DNA of 64,000 nucleotides from Nepenthes gracilis (GCA_033239525.1 BSYO01000006.1:18996175-19060174); one strand, 5' to 3'; numbered from the stretch's first letter, positions 1 to 11,414 are shown. Numbers and translations: made by a program. Notes: a model not told the origin generated them from the sequence alone.

Positions 1-1113
1 TTATGTCAAAAAACACACTGTGAATGAATTATGACAACCTGAAACAGAAGGTACCCAAGAGATGACAATGGAAAATAAGGATATTAATAGGTTTCTTTAT
101 CTCCAAACGACAAAAGAAAACTTGTTGTTCAACAAATTTCAATTCACAAAACTGTTGCCGCTAACTTAGAACAGAATTTGAAGAATTTTCTTATTTAACC
201 AACCTGAAAATGGACAGCATATGCAACGGCCTGCATCAAAAGTTTCCAATTAAAGGGTATTTAAATGTTGAACTACTTATTTTCAGAAAAGGAAAAGCAA
301 CGATGGTTTACAGGATAGAAAATGAATGAAAGTAGCTTAAATATAGGTATCGACACATGTATTGCAACACAGTGGCCTTGTTTGGTTGCGAGTAAGTTAG
401 TTTAAGAAGTCCATTTCTCAATAAGTCATTCCTTGTGTTTAATTTTAGCAAAAGAGAAAAGGAGCTTCCCTATGTAAGGAAGAAGTTCTATCACTGTCCA
501 ATGTACACTCAAACAAATGGAAATTAACCCCGATGTATTTGAAAAAGGCAAGTGCAAATGCAGATTCAAAAATTTGGTACAAAAAGAAAAGAAAAGAAAA
601 AAGAAAAAAAAGAAAAGAAAGAGCAATCAAATATAGCTTTCAGGCCGACCAAATAGTACCCATATCACACTCGTAGAGAAATTTTTTTGAACTTGTAAGG
701 AATTCAACCTGAATTGGTGAGTTTTTAAATTAATGAAAAGGGTTTCATACTTTATATTGTAGTAATACCAGCCTTCAAAATTTCAAATCGAAGATAATGG
801 GATAAAGTTAGTGCATTGAAATAGCTAGTGTGGGGATGGGAGTAAGGTTCAATAAAATACTGCATACAATTGAAAAGGTTTCTATCTGGGGCAAAGATAA
901 TAACTCTGGTTGTGAGTTTGAAAATTTGATGGGACCAATACCACGTGAAGTGAGCTGCTTTTAGTAATAGAACATTCATAAATCACGTGAGAAGGACACA
1001 ATTCCCACACTCAGGACAGCCAATTAAGCACTCATATTATACTAATGCATCCGAGTAAAGAACAGAGAGGAAGGAAGGAAGTCAATTCTTTTTGATCGGC
1101 GGAGAAGAAGGAA
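1..1113. other. Non-coding AT-rich stretch
   Basis: No convincing coding frame is visible on either strand. The longest frames are low-complexity (a lysine- or phenylalanine-rich frame over the A/G-rich tract at 560–625). It may hold the 3' untranslated part of the small minus-strand transcript proposed next to it, but no clear polyadenylation signal was pinned down. Confidence 0.5.
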
Positions 1114-1666
1114 TTAGTAAGGCATCTCCACAAGAATATCCATTGGCACTAAGAGAAGCACATGAAAGTTGACAGCTTTGCGGTATCCTTTTTTCAGTTT
1201 AACATGGCCATAGAATCCTTGTTGATGATGATTAGATTGAATAAGATGTCCTTCTTCAACGGGGAATAGAAGAATAATGGCGAAGATAATTTCAATAGCT
1301 ACTGATAAGTTAAAAGATCCCTAAATAGATGAATAGATTGAATAAGATGTCCTTCTTCAACGGGGAATAGAAGAATAATGGCGAAGATAATTTCAATAGC
1401 TACTGATAAGTTAAAAGATCCCTAAATAGATGAATTTTGTAAGTGATTAGGGAACGATTTTCAACAAAGAAGATTACCCCGAATTTGAGCCAACTGCAAT
1501 CACGAAAGCCCTGATAGTGATACAGACATTGGGATAAACAAATGAAATAAAATCCGGGAATAAGCAGTATTCGTTGGATGGACGAACGGACAGACTTGTT
1601 TCTTACATAAACAAAAGGCTGACAAGCTCTTCGGAATAACAATGGCGACTCGATCTTGTATGTCAT
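1114..1666 (-). CDS. Hypothetical two-exon small ORF (about 88 aa)
   Basis: I do not recognise this protein. Exon 1 would be 1607–1666 (ATG at 1664–1666), ending TTTAT before a GTAAGA donor. Exon 2 would be 1114–1320, entered through a TTTAG acceptor, and both junctions are in phase 0. Exon 2 encodes a hydrophobic run (AIEIIFAIILLFPVEEGH) and then a basic segment (GHVKLKKGYRKAVNF), closing with the stop after VEMPY. A 101-bp duplication places a second copy of the acceptor and exon start at 1334–1434; splicing there gives a premature stop, so only the inner acceptor keeps the frame. There is no start context or homology I can cite. It could be a real micropeptide gene, a gene fragment or chance. 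Confidence 0.22.
1233..1434. repeat. Perfect 101-bp tandem duplication
   Basis: Copy 1 is 1233–1333 and copy 2 is 1334–1434. Reading base by base, I saw no difference between them, which points to a recent duplication (or an assembly artefact). The unit contains the segment running from TAGATTGAATAAGATG to CCCTAAATAGATGAA. Confidence 0.93.
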
Positions 1667-2183
1667 CTCTGATCTACCTGCTAGTACGCCATAGTTGCAG
1701 GTGAACGTAACGGAGTTTCATTCAGATCAAATTGACGTAAATTTGGCCTGCGATGCTAGGATTTAGACAGTTTTTATCGTAATATTAATAATATTTTTGA
1801 TGGTTGATTTTACTTAATTTTTGTTCTCAATATTCATTCATTTTTTTATAGTATTTCTCAATTTTTTATTTTGGAATTTTATTTCAGTATTAATTTTACA
1901 ATTTTTTTTATTTTTTGTACGTTTTTATATAATTCACGTGTTTAAAATATTTTTGGAAATATTTTTCCAAGATAAAAATAATAGAATTTCTTGCTGTTTA
2001 AAAATCCGAGAATAAATTTAAACTCAGAATTTTAAATTTTGAGATTTTTATTAATTTTTTGGGAATCTCAAAATTTTAAATATCATAATTCTAATTTATT
2101 TTTTATTATTCTTAAGATTATCGGGACTTTAATTCCCCCAAAATCAATTTTTTTTTATTTTTTATAATTTTTTTTATCATTAT
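1667..2183. other. AT-rich spacer with part of a 195-bp repeat
   Basis: Extremely T-rich sequence without a gene. Its last ~140 bases (about 2045–2183) match 14055–14173 on the far side of the E1 retrotransposon, so this is the left part of a tandem repeat that E1 split. The final five bases, ATTAT (2179–2183), are the target-site duplication of E1. Confidence 0.7.
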
Positions 2184-3197
2184 CAAGGTCTCGGATCCTA
2201 GTAGTTATCAGACGGACAGTGAGCTTCCGGATTCCCTAAAGACGTGGCGGCGTCGATCGCTGGGCCCAGTCTCGTCTATGAGCAACCTGACTGCACAACA
2301 CAAACAATAAATAAGAGGCCAGTGGGTCCGAGAGATTTCTCCCACGGCGCCTACTCCGACTTTAAGTCAAAGAAATTCCAGAATGAGCGGAAATGGCGCA
2401 CGCTAAGGCTGATGACGGATGTATCTTTGTGAAAGAGTAAGGGATGAAAGAGTAAGGGATGCGCGTGTGGTGATATGGAGAATGCAGTGAGCAGGTAGTG
2501 AAAGGCCTGACTTCCTTGGTGCACCGCAAGGGGTGGTTGACTTTTCCGCAATCTGAGTAGACGTGGGATGAGTAATCATGAGCTTGCTCTTACTAGGCGG
2601 AAGTGAGTTTATCCTCAGTTCCAGTTTGTCCCTTTCTTGGGGTTAAGTGGAGAACAAGGAAGCTCAGAGCTGGTTGAGTTTGATTCAGGATCAGTATTCA
2701 GTCACAGGGAGATGAAGAAGAGGTCCAAGGAGAAGATCCTTTCCTCTGTGGGGCGCGAGGGCTCTTATAGGCCTCTTCCTGTTGGACTCTGGGCGCCAAA
2801 ACACCCGTTGCGAGGCTACTGCGCCGTAGTCCCTGTGTGGACCCGGTCACGCGGTTGTCCTTTTGCCATGGATGGTACGCTCGAGCGAAGCGTTAGCCAC
2901 GCCTCGATTTTTCGAGGCGGGGATTGGTTGGTGCCACAGACGATAGCGGGAGCCGTTGGCGCTGCTCCAGCCACCCCTCTATTGGCTAGCCTTTCAGCCT
3001 TTTTCGCCTGTTTTCCGGCGACGCATTAAATGCGTTGCAGGGTTCTATTGCCTTCTGCCAACATAGGTTCGCGCCTTTCGACCATTGGGCTAGGCTGACT
3101 GTCTCATGTGGGCTTTTGGACTTGGCAATTCTTCATGGGCCACAGAATCCTTCATGGGCTTGGCAATTTTTCATGGGCCAGGACATGGGACCCAACA
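2184..3197 (-). repeat. E1 3' LTR (left copy)
   Basis: About 1,014 bp, homologous along its length to 12967–13973, with many substitutions and small indels. Its right edge reads GACCCAACA, which is TGTTGGGTC on the minus strand. The left edge has decayed: it begins CAAGGTCTC where the other copy has TGCGTCCC. The ATTAT duplication fixes it at 2184. Confidence 0.92.
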
Positions 3198-3212
3198 CTA
3201 GCCCCCTATGCA
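3198..3212 (-). other. E1 polypurine tract
   Basis: Directly inside the 3' LTR the minus strand reads GCATAGGGGGCTAG just before TGTTGGGTC. A short purine-rich run at this place is the plus-strand primer of LTR retrotransposons. Confidence 0.75.
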
Positions 3213-4472
3213 TGGGCCGGCCAGCGGTCGGGCCTGGCATGTCCCTTGAACCCATTCGGCAATTTTCACGCCCTTCCTCGTGCTGCGTTACCCTTCATCG
3301 TTTTCTGAGTTCGCACCTTCCCCGGGAGCCAAGGCAGGCTTTTTAGGCGCTGCCACGGCTTGTCATTTCACCGGGCGAGATTCACGCGCCTTAGGTTGCG
3401 TCTGACCAGCGGTCTCCCCTGTTCCACGAAAGACGCTCGCTGGATGCCGTGTCACGTTGGGTAAGAGGATGGCCTGCACCTTGCCCATAAATAGAAGGGG
3501 CACTCAAGCAAGTGGAGTTCATCCCTGAGCAGTCAACCGAGAGGCAATGAGAAGATTCTAGCTTTCCCCGCCCTTGGTGGGCGTCCGAGAAGGAGTTGGA
3601 TGGATCAGCCGAATGCTTGAAGCTCTTGATGAAGACTGTTGTAACTCTCACCCTGCAATTTGCCTCCTTTGCTAACGAGAGTGGCTCGGCCATTTCGCTG
3701 TCGTCGTGTATCTCCTTCCAGGTTGCGGCCCAGCTAACCTGGGGCAGAACCACGGCGGAATCCCTGCGGGTATCTTCACCTGTAAGGTGAAGGCTTCAGC
3801 ACGTGTTCTTCCCATGCGTCAAGCTAGAGCGCCAACCATGGAAGGATCTCGAGGTCAGTAGCCCTCCGTGGAAGCTGGGTTTCTCACCCTACTTTCCCGG
3901 AGTGCTTTCCTGACCTTGGTGCATCCCGCACCCTGGTGGATGACGCTTCGGAGGCTTCCACCAGGGAATGCTCTGCGCCTCCAAACCAATCCGCTCGGCG
4001 AACCACCGACAGCTCCGGCGTGGGGATCTCATACGGATCACGTTCGCCCAGCTCATCTAGGGCATGGCATAGGAGCATACGGGGCTTCGCACCGTTGTCT
4101 TCCTTCGTCTTTCTCGCAGCCTTATTGCTGCCAACTTTGTACTTTATAAGAAAGCATTGATTAATAAAAGAAGTAGCCTCTTTTTGCCTTCATTTTCGTC
4201 TTGCTTGTGCGCACTCTTTTTCGTTGCCAAGCGTTTTGCCCTGGAGGTCTGCGTGTAACTCTATGGGAGCTCAAGGAGTCTTTGTCAGCGGTCGCGTCTC
4301 CTGGGGTGACCGGCGCATTTAATTCCTGCGCGGTCAAGAGGCGTCGCGTCGGGGAGCCTCGCCTTGAAAATGCGCGAGGTTTTATGAGCCCGCCACGTGT
4401 AAAATCCCCACTGGTCACGCCTTAATGATTCCTGTCTTTTGGAGTTGCCGCCTCTTCAGGAAAAAACTCGCC
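3213..4472. other. E1 3' region upstream of the antisense gene
   Basis: GC-rich retrotransposon sequence with many short overlapping frames on both strands and no recognisable domain. A plus-strand TATA-like motif (ATAAATA, 3487–3493) is followed about 65 bases later by an ATG, which could mark another decayed antisense transcription start. I could not assign a product. Confidence 0.45.
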
Positions 4473-4480
4473 TATTTAAA
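4473..4480 (+). promoter_or_regulatory. TATA-like box for the E1 antisense gene
   Basis: TATTTAAA on the plus strand lies about 97 bases upstream of the first ATG (4577) of the antisense reading frame, in the opposite direction to gag-pol. The spacing suits a plant core promoter with a leader of about 65 bases. Activity is an inference. Confidence 0.4.
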
Positions 4481-4576
4481 CACGTCGTTTTCTCCTGGAA
4501 CCTAGCACTCATTTGCATTTGCACGTTTTATTGGCAGTTTGCTCTTCCTGTGCGTGTCTTCTTGCTGCGAAATCAA

Positions 4577-6214
4577 TGGAAGATACCTCTAGCGGCACGG
4601 AACGCTCTTCTGACGAGTCTGAGTTCGGCTCTCACACTCCTGTAACTTCTGGAGCCGGCGCTTCAGGGGGCTCGTTCTGAAGCCACGGTTGCTGGTCCCT
4701 CTCAGAGTCGAGGAGCACCTCCGGGTTTTGAGAGAGTCCAGCCACGCCGGGGGACGGCTGCGGCTGAGGTGGAGTGGTTAAGGGCCCGTGTTGCACATTT
4801 GGAAAGCGTTTGGGCCAAGTCGGAGGCCAAGGGGCCTGTGGAGTCGTCAGTGATCTTCGTGGAGCCCATTTCGTAATACAGGGCTCCCGAAGGCTTGGCC
4901 ACGTCTACGGAGGACGGCGCCACGCTCGCTGCTGATTCGGTTCAGGTCGACGAAGGGGCAGCCGGGACGTCCTCGTGGCAGGAGCCGCCGAGCCTTCCTA
5001 CGGCAACCAGCCTTCGTGTCAGCCCTCCTCTAGCAGGCGAAGGAGCGGAATCCCAAGGAGAGGCTCTTTCGGGTGACCTTGCGCGCTCTCCTAGTGCTAC
5101 TCCTGCTCAGGTACGGCTGTTTTCATCTGGCCTTCCTTTATCGTTACATGCTTTGAAAGTGTTTTTGACGTTGCTCCTTACGCAGGCTTCAGGTGTGGTC
5201 GACCCTTTTGATGTGTTGTCCGCCCTCCTTCACGGGGACTTGCAGCAGGCCATCTTCAGTGGAAGGGCCCAGTCGCATCTTTCAAAGAGGAGAAGGCGCT
5301 GCGGTAGAGAGTGGCGCACTGAAGCCACGATCGTCACCTTGGAGGATCACGTTACCAGGCCGGGTTAGAGACATGGTTGCCGATTCTCTCCGCCGCTGAA
5401 GCACAAGTGGCGCTGGAGACTTCGGTACAGGACGGTATCCGCCGCGCCGGCAGATCGCTCCATGGTGGCTCCCCACGTTCCTGGGGGAGTTTTTCATCCC
5501 GGGAACGTCGGGATACGGGAGGCATCCCACCTGAAGGATTTTCATGAGGAGGCTATTCCGTCCAGTTTGCCCGATTAGTCTCCGCTTATGTTGGTCGTTA
5601 GACCATCTTTTGCTTTTGTACCATATTTGTTCTTCATATTCGAATGAAAAGCGTCTTTTTCTTCTTCGTATTTGTGCTTTTTCCATCGTGGGATATTGCT
5701 TGCTAGGGTTTGTTGTAGTCTTGTTGGATCATTTCTCATGCTTGAACGTTAGGCTCTTTGGAGCCACGGGATCGCCAAGGCCCTATCCGGGCGCCTTCTT
5801 GCTGGGTGCCTGCCCTTCGTAAGAGGATGTCATCACAAAACCACACGCTCGGGGCGCGATCCAATGAAGCTATGTCGTCACGCCAAGCCCTTAGAGTCGC
5901 AACGAGGGTCACGCAAGAAATCTCCACCACTGCACGGACCGGGTCTGTAGACTCCTGGCCGCATGATCATGGGAGGTGTGTCGCCCGCCAAAGCTGCTAC
6001 TTTGAAAGTGTTTTTGACGTTGCTCCTTACGCAGGCTTCGAGTGTGGTCGACCCTTTTGATGTGTTGTCCGCCCTCCTTCAAGGGGACTTGCGGCGAGCC
6101 ATCTTCGTGGAAGGGCCCATTCGCATCTTTCAAAAAGAGGAGAACAGGCGCTGCGAGAGAGTGGCGCATTTGGAAGCCACGATCGTCACCTTGGAGGATC
6201 GCGTTGCAGGGTAG
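4577..6214 (+). pseudogene. E1 antisense ORF remnant (between pol and 3' LTR)
   Basis: A plus-strand gene remnant running against gag-pol. It opens with the acidic, Ser-rich METSSGTE-like start (MEDTSSGTERSSDESE at 4577), shifts frame near 4675, and continues with a helical segment containing WLRARVAHLESVWAKSE. A further frame (4895–5110) reaches a CAG/GTACGG donor. A CGCAG acceptor at 5185 defines a 75-bp in-frame intron, followed by VVDPFDVLSALL and a heptad-like tail. The duplicated copy (about 6030–6214) keeps this tail better, ending VAHLEATIVTLEDRV. Antisense ORFs at this position are known in Tat elements such as Grande and RIRE2/Retand. Their function is unknown, and this copy is broken by frameshifts. 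Confidence 0.6.
5111..5185 (+). other. Probable intron in the E1 antisense gene
   Basis: It begins GTACGG after CTCAG and ends TTACGCAG. It is 75 bp long and T-rich in its 3' half, and removing it joins two segments in the same frame (phase 0). The acceptor half is repeated in the duplicated copy at about 6001–6034. Confidence 0.45.
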
Positions 6215-6849
6215 TTAGAGACATGGTTGGCGATTCTCTCCGCGAAAGCACGGTGGCGTTGGAGACTTCGGTATTGTGGACGGTATCGCTGCGCGCCGCG
6301 AGATCGCTCCATGGTGGCTCCCACGTTCTCGGGGAGTTTTCATCCAGGAACGTCGGGATACGGGGAGGCATCCCACTGAAGGATTTTCATGAGGAGGCTA
6401 TTGAGTCCGGTTTTGCGATTAGTCTCCGCTTATGTTGGTCGTTAGACCATCTTTTGCTTTTGTACCATATTTGTTCTTCATATTCGAATGAAAAGCGTCT
6501 TTTTCTTCTTCGTATTTGTGCTTTTTCCATCGTGGGATATTGCTTGCTAGGGTTTGTTGTAGTCTGTTGGATCATTTCTCATGCTTGAACGTTAGGCTCT
6601 TTGGAGCCACAGTCGCTAAGGCCCTATCCAGGCGCCTTCTTGCGTGGTGCTCGTCCTTCGTAAGAGGATGTCATCACAGCTCACACGTTCGGGGGGCTCG
6701 ATCCAATGAAGCGGATGTCGTCGCCAAGCCCTTAGAGTCGCAACGAGGGTCAGCGCAGCTATCCGGCCACGGTGACCGGACTCCTGGGTCTAGGACTCGG
6801 TCGCGTATGATTGCGGGAGGTGTGTCGCCCCTGCTCAAAGCGTTATAAT
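5152..6849 (+). repeat. Tandem duplication of ~849 bp inside E1
   Basis: The segment from about 5152 to 6000 is repeated from 6001 to about 6849. The offset is 849 near the start (GTCGACCCTTTTGATG at both) and 844 further in, so the copies have diverged by small indels. The unit takes in the end of the intron, the terminal exon and the 3' flank of the antisense gene, ending with GTGTGTCGCCC in both. The duplication probably arose after the element was assembled, though it could be shared by the family. Confidence 0.93.
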
Positions 6850-7438
6850 CACCAAGTTGAGGTCCTAACCCACGACCATTGTAGGACTGAGGGTGCTCTC
6901 TTCTGTTCGAGAAGGTCACTGCACGCCTGCGATTCTTGCCCCCTAAGGTTTTTCGGCCGTAGATTGGGGACTTGGGAAGCCCCTAGGCCTGATGCTTTGA
7001 CCGCCTGGGTTGTTGACGCGAAGCCTGTTTGATGGACCGCCTGGTTCCTCTAGATGGGATTTCTCAGCCTGCGACTGACTGCCTCCGGGCTGTCTAGTGC
7101 GGGGCTTAGTCTCTGGGTGGCCTCTCGGGCCCGTTGGCGCGGAGCCAAAATGCGTAGAGCCGTCCCCAGGCCATCTGGCATGGGGACGGAGTCCTGGGAC
7201 GGTCGATTTCAGACCATCTCGCTCTGGGCCATGGACTGGTTTTATGGACGAACGCTCATCCTCCCGACTTAGGGGCAGTCTAGGTCGTATGATTTAAGAA
7301 TGCAATGCATGTCATCAATTCACACGAATGAATATGCAGAATGATAGAAAGAGTGACCATGCTAATCAGAAGATAAAGCTCATGTCCAAGCATTCATTAT
7401 GAAGCATGCGCGTGCGACTTACCTGAGTCGATGTAGCA
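6850..7438. other. E1 spacer after pol
   Basis: Retrotransposon sequence between the duplicated antisense segment and the integrase stop codon. Only short frames are present and no domain or repeat is recognised. Confidence 0.5.
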
Positions 7439-10400
7439 TCACTGATAGTACTTCCTTAAGTTGGCGGCATTCCAGGTCCGCAGAACCAGTTTGCCATTCT
7501 GGGCACGTAACTTGTACCCTCCGCTCCGGAGGATTGCGGAGATGAGGAACGGCCCCTCCCACCCGGGGGAGAGTTTGTTCCTGTTCGCAGTCTTTCCCGC
7601 CGCCTCTACGCTCCGAATGACCAGATCTTCAATTTCCAGTGGGCACGCCTTTACCCGTTTGTTGTAGTACCGTGTAACTCGCTGCTGATAGGCCACGGTT
7701 CGTAGTCGTGCGGCGTCTCAAACTTCCGAGAGCAGGTCCAGACTTTCCCGGAGCCTTTGTTCATTGGTGGCTGGGTCAAAGCATTCGATCCGCGAGCTTG
7801 GCATTCCCACCTCCACGGGCACCTGCCCTCGGCCCCAAAGCAAAGGTTGAAAGGCGTCTCCCCTTGGCTCCCTCGCGGTTGTTCGATACGACCATAACAC
7901 GGACGGCAGCTCCTCGGTCCAGGAGCCCCCAGCGTCTTCCAACCTAGTTTTCAATCCGTGCAGCAACGTGCGGTTGGTGACCTCGACCTGTCGGTTTGCC
8001 TGAGGGTGCACCACAGACGTATATACCAGCTTGATGCAAAGGTTGCGGCAGTACTTTGTAAAGCGCTTGCCGGTGAATTGGGTTCCGTTATCGGTCATTA
8101 CGACCTTAGGGATCCCGAAACGGCAAACGATACCCTGACGGAGGAATTCCGTCGCGTTCTGCTCCGTGATCCTGGCGAGAGGGACGGCTTCCACCCACTT
8201 GGTAAAGTAATCGATGCAGACAATCAAGAATTTTCGTTGTCCGGCAGCCAGAGGTAGGGGCCCAAGTATGTCGAACCCCCATTGTGCGAACAACCATGGG
8301 GATTGGAGATAGTGCAGCTCCGTGTGCGGCTGGTGCATCATATTAACATGGACCTGGCAACTTTCACATTTCCGGACGAATTCCTTAGTGTCTTGCTTCA
8401 TGGTGGGCCAATAGAACCCTTGCCGCATGATATTGAATGCCAGGTTCTTTCCGCCGATGTGTGAGCCGCACAGTCCGATGTGCACTTCTGCTAGCGCGTA
8501 ATCGGCTTCCTCTGGCGTGAGGCACTTCAGGAGGGGAGTGGAGTATCCTCGCCTGTATAGCCTCTCATTCAGAACCGTGTACCATCCTACTGTCTTCTTG
8601 ATTCTCTTGGCTTCGTTGATGTCGTCGGGTAGGGTCCCCTCAGTTAGGAACATCATGTACGGTGTCATACAATTGTTTCCTGTGTCGACCCACAGCACTT
8701 CTTTGTCCTCGGCGTCAACGCTGGGTGCGTCCAGGACTTCCCTGGGCTCTCTCGCGTACTGCTCCATGGTCCTGGCAGCCGCGTCCCGAGCTAGTCGGTC
8801 AGCGGCGCTCGTTGTCAATCTCGGGATATGTTCGATCTTAAAACGATCGAACTCAGGGATCAAGGCCTTGACTTTCGCCAGGTACCTCACAAGCAGTGGG
8901 TTCGAGGCGTCAAAGTTCCCATTCACCTGATTGACCACGAGTTCGGAGTCACTACGCACAACCAATGACCTCGCGGAACACTCCTTCGCCAGTTGTATGC
9001 CTGCGAGAAGGGCCTCGTACTCCGCCACGTTGTTAGTGGCCGGGAAGGCCAGTGCGACGGAGTATGCAATCTCCATGCCGTCGGGCATCCTTAGCACAAC
9101 ACCAACTCCGCTGCCTGCCTGGGTAGATGACACATCCACGTTCAGGGTCCACGCAGGAGAATCGCCTTCTATCATACTTCCTTGGTTGCTATCTTCTTCC
9201 CGCGCAGGCGTGGCCGCTTCGACGATAAAATCTGCCAGAGCTTGTCCTTTCACGGCTGGTCGGGGCCGGAACTCCAGGTCGAATTCTCCTAGCTCGACAG
9301 CCCACTTAACTAGCAGACCGGACGTCTCCGGCTTCTGCAAGATCGATTCAATGGTGAGTCTCACAAGATAACAATCCGGAGCGATGGAAATAGGTTCGTA
9401 GCCCTGCGCCATATAGACAAGCGCGCGCCATCTTTTCAGTAGCGTGATAGCGGGCCTCTACGTCGGGCCAAGACCGGCTCACGTAGTACACCGGCTGTTG
9501 TCTGCCCTCGTGCTCCGCAACTAATACCGAGCTGAGGGCTGCCGCCGATGTGGCCAAGTAGAGATAGAGATCTTCTCCTTCACGCGGCGAGCTTAGGAGC
9601 GTTGCGCTGGAGAGGTAAGTTTTCAGCTCACTGAAGGCTTCATCGCATTCTTCACTCCACTTGAACCCCTGCGATTTGGTGCCCCTTAGCGCCTTGAAGA
9701 AGGGCAAGTATTTCTCTACTGACTTGGCGAGGAACCGGGAGAGGGCTGCTATTCGCCCGGTCAGCTTCTGTACCTCCTTTATCGTCCGCAGAGGGTTCAG
9801 GTCAAGGATGGCATTGATCTTCTCTGGGTTGGCTTCTATGCCGCGTTGGGACACAATGAAACCTAGGAACTTCTCTGAGGTCACTCCGAACGCACACTTG
9901 GCGGGGTTGAGCTTCATCCCGTGCCGCCGGAGGACTTGGAAAGTCTCATCTAGGTCGTTGACGTGGCTGCTGGCAACCTTGCTCTTTACCAACATGTCAT
10001 CAACGTACACCTTCACGTTCCGTCCGATCTGGGCCTCGAGCATTTTATTCACAAGGCGTTGGTAGGTCGCGCCAGCATTCTTGAGACCAAAGGGTATCAT
10101 TTTATAGCAATACGTCCCCTGGTCCGTCATGAATGAGGTGTGCTCCTCATCCTCTGGGTCCATCCGGATCTGGTTGTACCCAGAGTATGCGTCCATGATG
10201 CTCAGGAGCTCGTGCCCGGACGTAGAGTCCACGAGGTGGTCAATCACGGGAAGCGGCTATCTTTGGGCAGGCCTTGTTCACGTCAGTGAAGTCGACGCAC
10301 ATCCGCCACTTTTGCTTCTCTTTTTTACCAAAGACGACGTTGCCGGCCCACTCGGCATCTGGACTTTCTGATGAATCCGAGCGTCAAGAGCCTCTTCACT

Positions 10401-11414
10401 TCTTCCCCGATGGCGACCCGACTTCTCGCGGAGTGGTTCCTCCGTCGCCTCGAACGGGCTTTTGGCTCTGGTCGAGGCCCGGCTTGTGGACTATGACCTC
10501 GGCCGGTATCCCGGGCATGTCAGCGGGGACCCACGCTAACACGTCGGAGTTAGCCCTAAGGAAGGTAATCAATTGGTCACGTTCTGCAAGTGGGAGGGAT
10601 CTCCCCACGTTGATGCATCGTTCCGGCTCGGAAGGGTTCAGTGGGATCGCCTCCGTCTCCTCTCCGGATTGGGCCTGTTGCAGCGAGGTCTCATCGCGGA
10701 GATCAAGGTCTTCGTCTGGGTAACATGGTGCCACGGGGTTGATCTGGGACAGGTAGCACGTCCGTCCCATTTTTGGTCTCCAAGGACTTCTCCCACGTCC
10801 CAGGGGGTGGAAAATTTCACCTTCAGGTGTGGGATGGACGTCACAACTTCGAAGGCGGTTAGGAAGTGTCTACCCAATATAGCATTGTAGACGGATGGAA
10901 GGTCAACGATGAGGAACGACAGCTCTCACATCACAGAGCCCGGGTGGGTTCCCATAGTGACTTCCAGCCGAACTATTCCTTGGACGGGGACTGGCTCGTT
11001 ATCCAAGCCGTACAATGGTCCGCTCGCAGCTTTCATTTGGCTTCGTTTTAGTCCAAATTTAAAGAAGGCAGTGAGATACAGCAAATTCTGAGAACTTTCA
11101 TTATCAATGAAGACTCGTTTCAGTTGGTAGTCATCCCCACCACCTAAAACGAGGGCCGATACAATAAGGAGGTCGGTATAGGGAGAGGTTATATGAGTCG
11201 TGTCGTCGCTGCTAAAGCTAATGACATCATTCATCTCCCCTATCCTCGCTCGCTTGTTGCTGGAAGTCAGCTCCGGCTGCCCGCGCCTGGCGTCCGCGGC
11301 GGCTGTGGAGGAGACCATATTGACCATGCCGGCGGCCGTACGGGCTCTCGGAGGTTCACTGGCTTCACCATCGAGGTTGGCTCGCTCGAAGCTCTTCTGG
11401 CTTAATCGCTTCAA
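7439..11414 (-). pseudogene. pol: E1 pol: protease–RT–RNase H–integrase
   Basis: Polyprotein for reverse transcription and integration, broken into frames. The protease segment (about 10926–11414) has FIDNESSQNLL where an active retroviral-type protease has D-[TS]-G. RT follows, entered through DVLAWVPADMPGI (about 10500) and continuing at 9348–10247 with MDAYSGYNQI, IPFGLKNAGATYQ and the catalytic YVDD. The native RNase H/connection region then overlaps a second, archaeal-type RNase H (TLNVDVSS, EYEALL, RSDSELVVNQV). Integrase shows a zinc-binding H-H-C-C segment (KCESCQ), catalytic D in GFDILGP, D in MTDNGTQF and E in QVEVTNR. Its C-terminal end is WEGPFLI to NLRKYYQ (7439–7696). At least three frame changes separate these parts, so no intact polyprotein can be made from this copy. 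Confidence 0.93.

Noticed and set aside
4895..5368. The 157-codon plus-strand frame as a single intact protein
   Set aside because: The middle part (5111–5185) has intron borders, and the frame is preceded by two other frames of the same antisense gene, so it is one fragment of a broken gene.
7708..9371. Several plus-strand frames over the E1 integrase and RNase H region
   Set aside because: The minus strand gives clear integrase and RNase H motifs, and the plus-strand frames have none.
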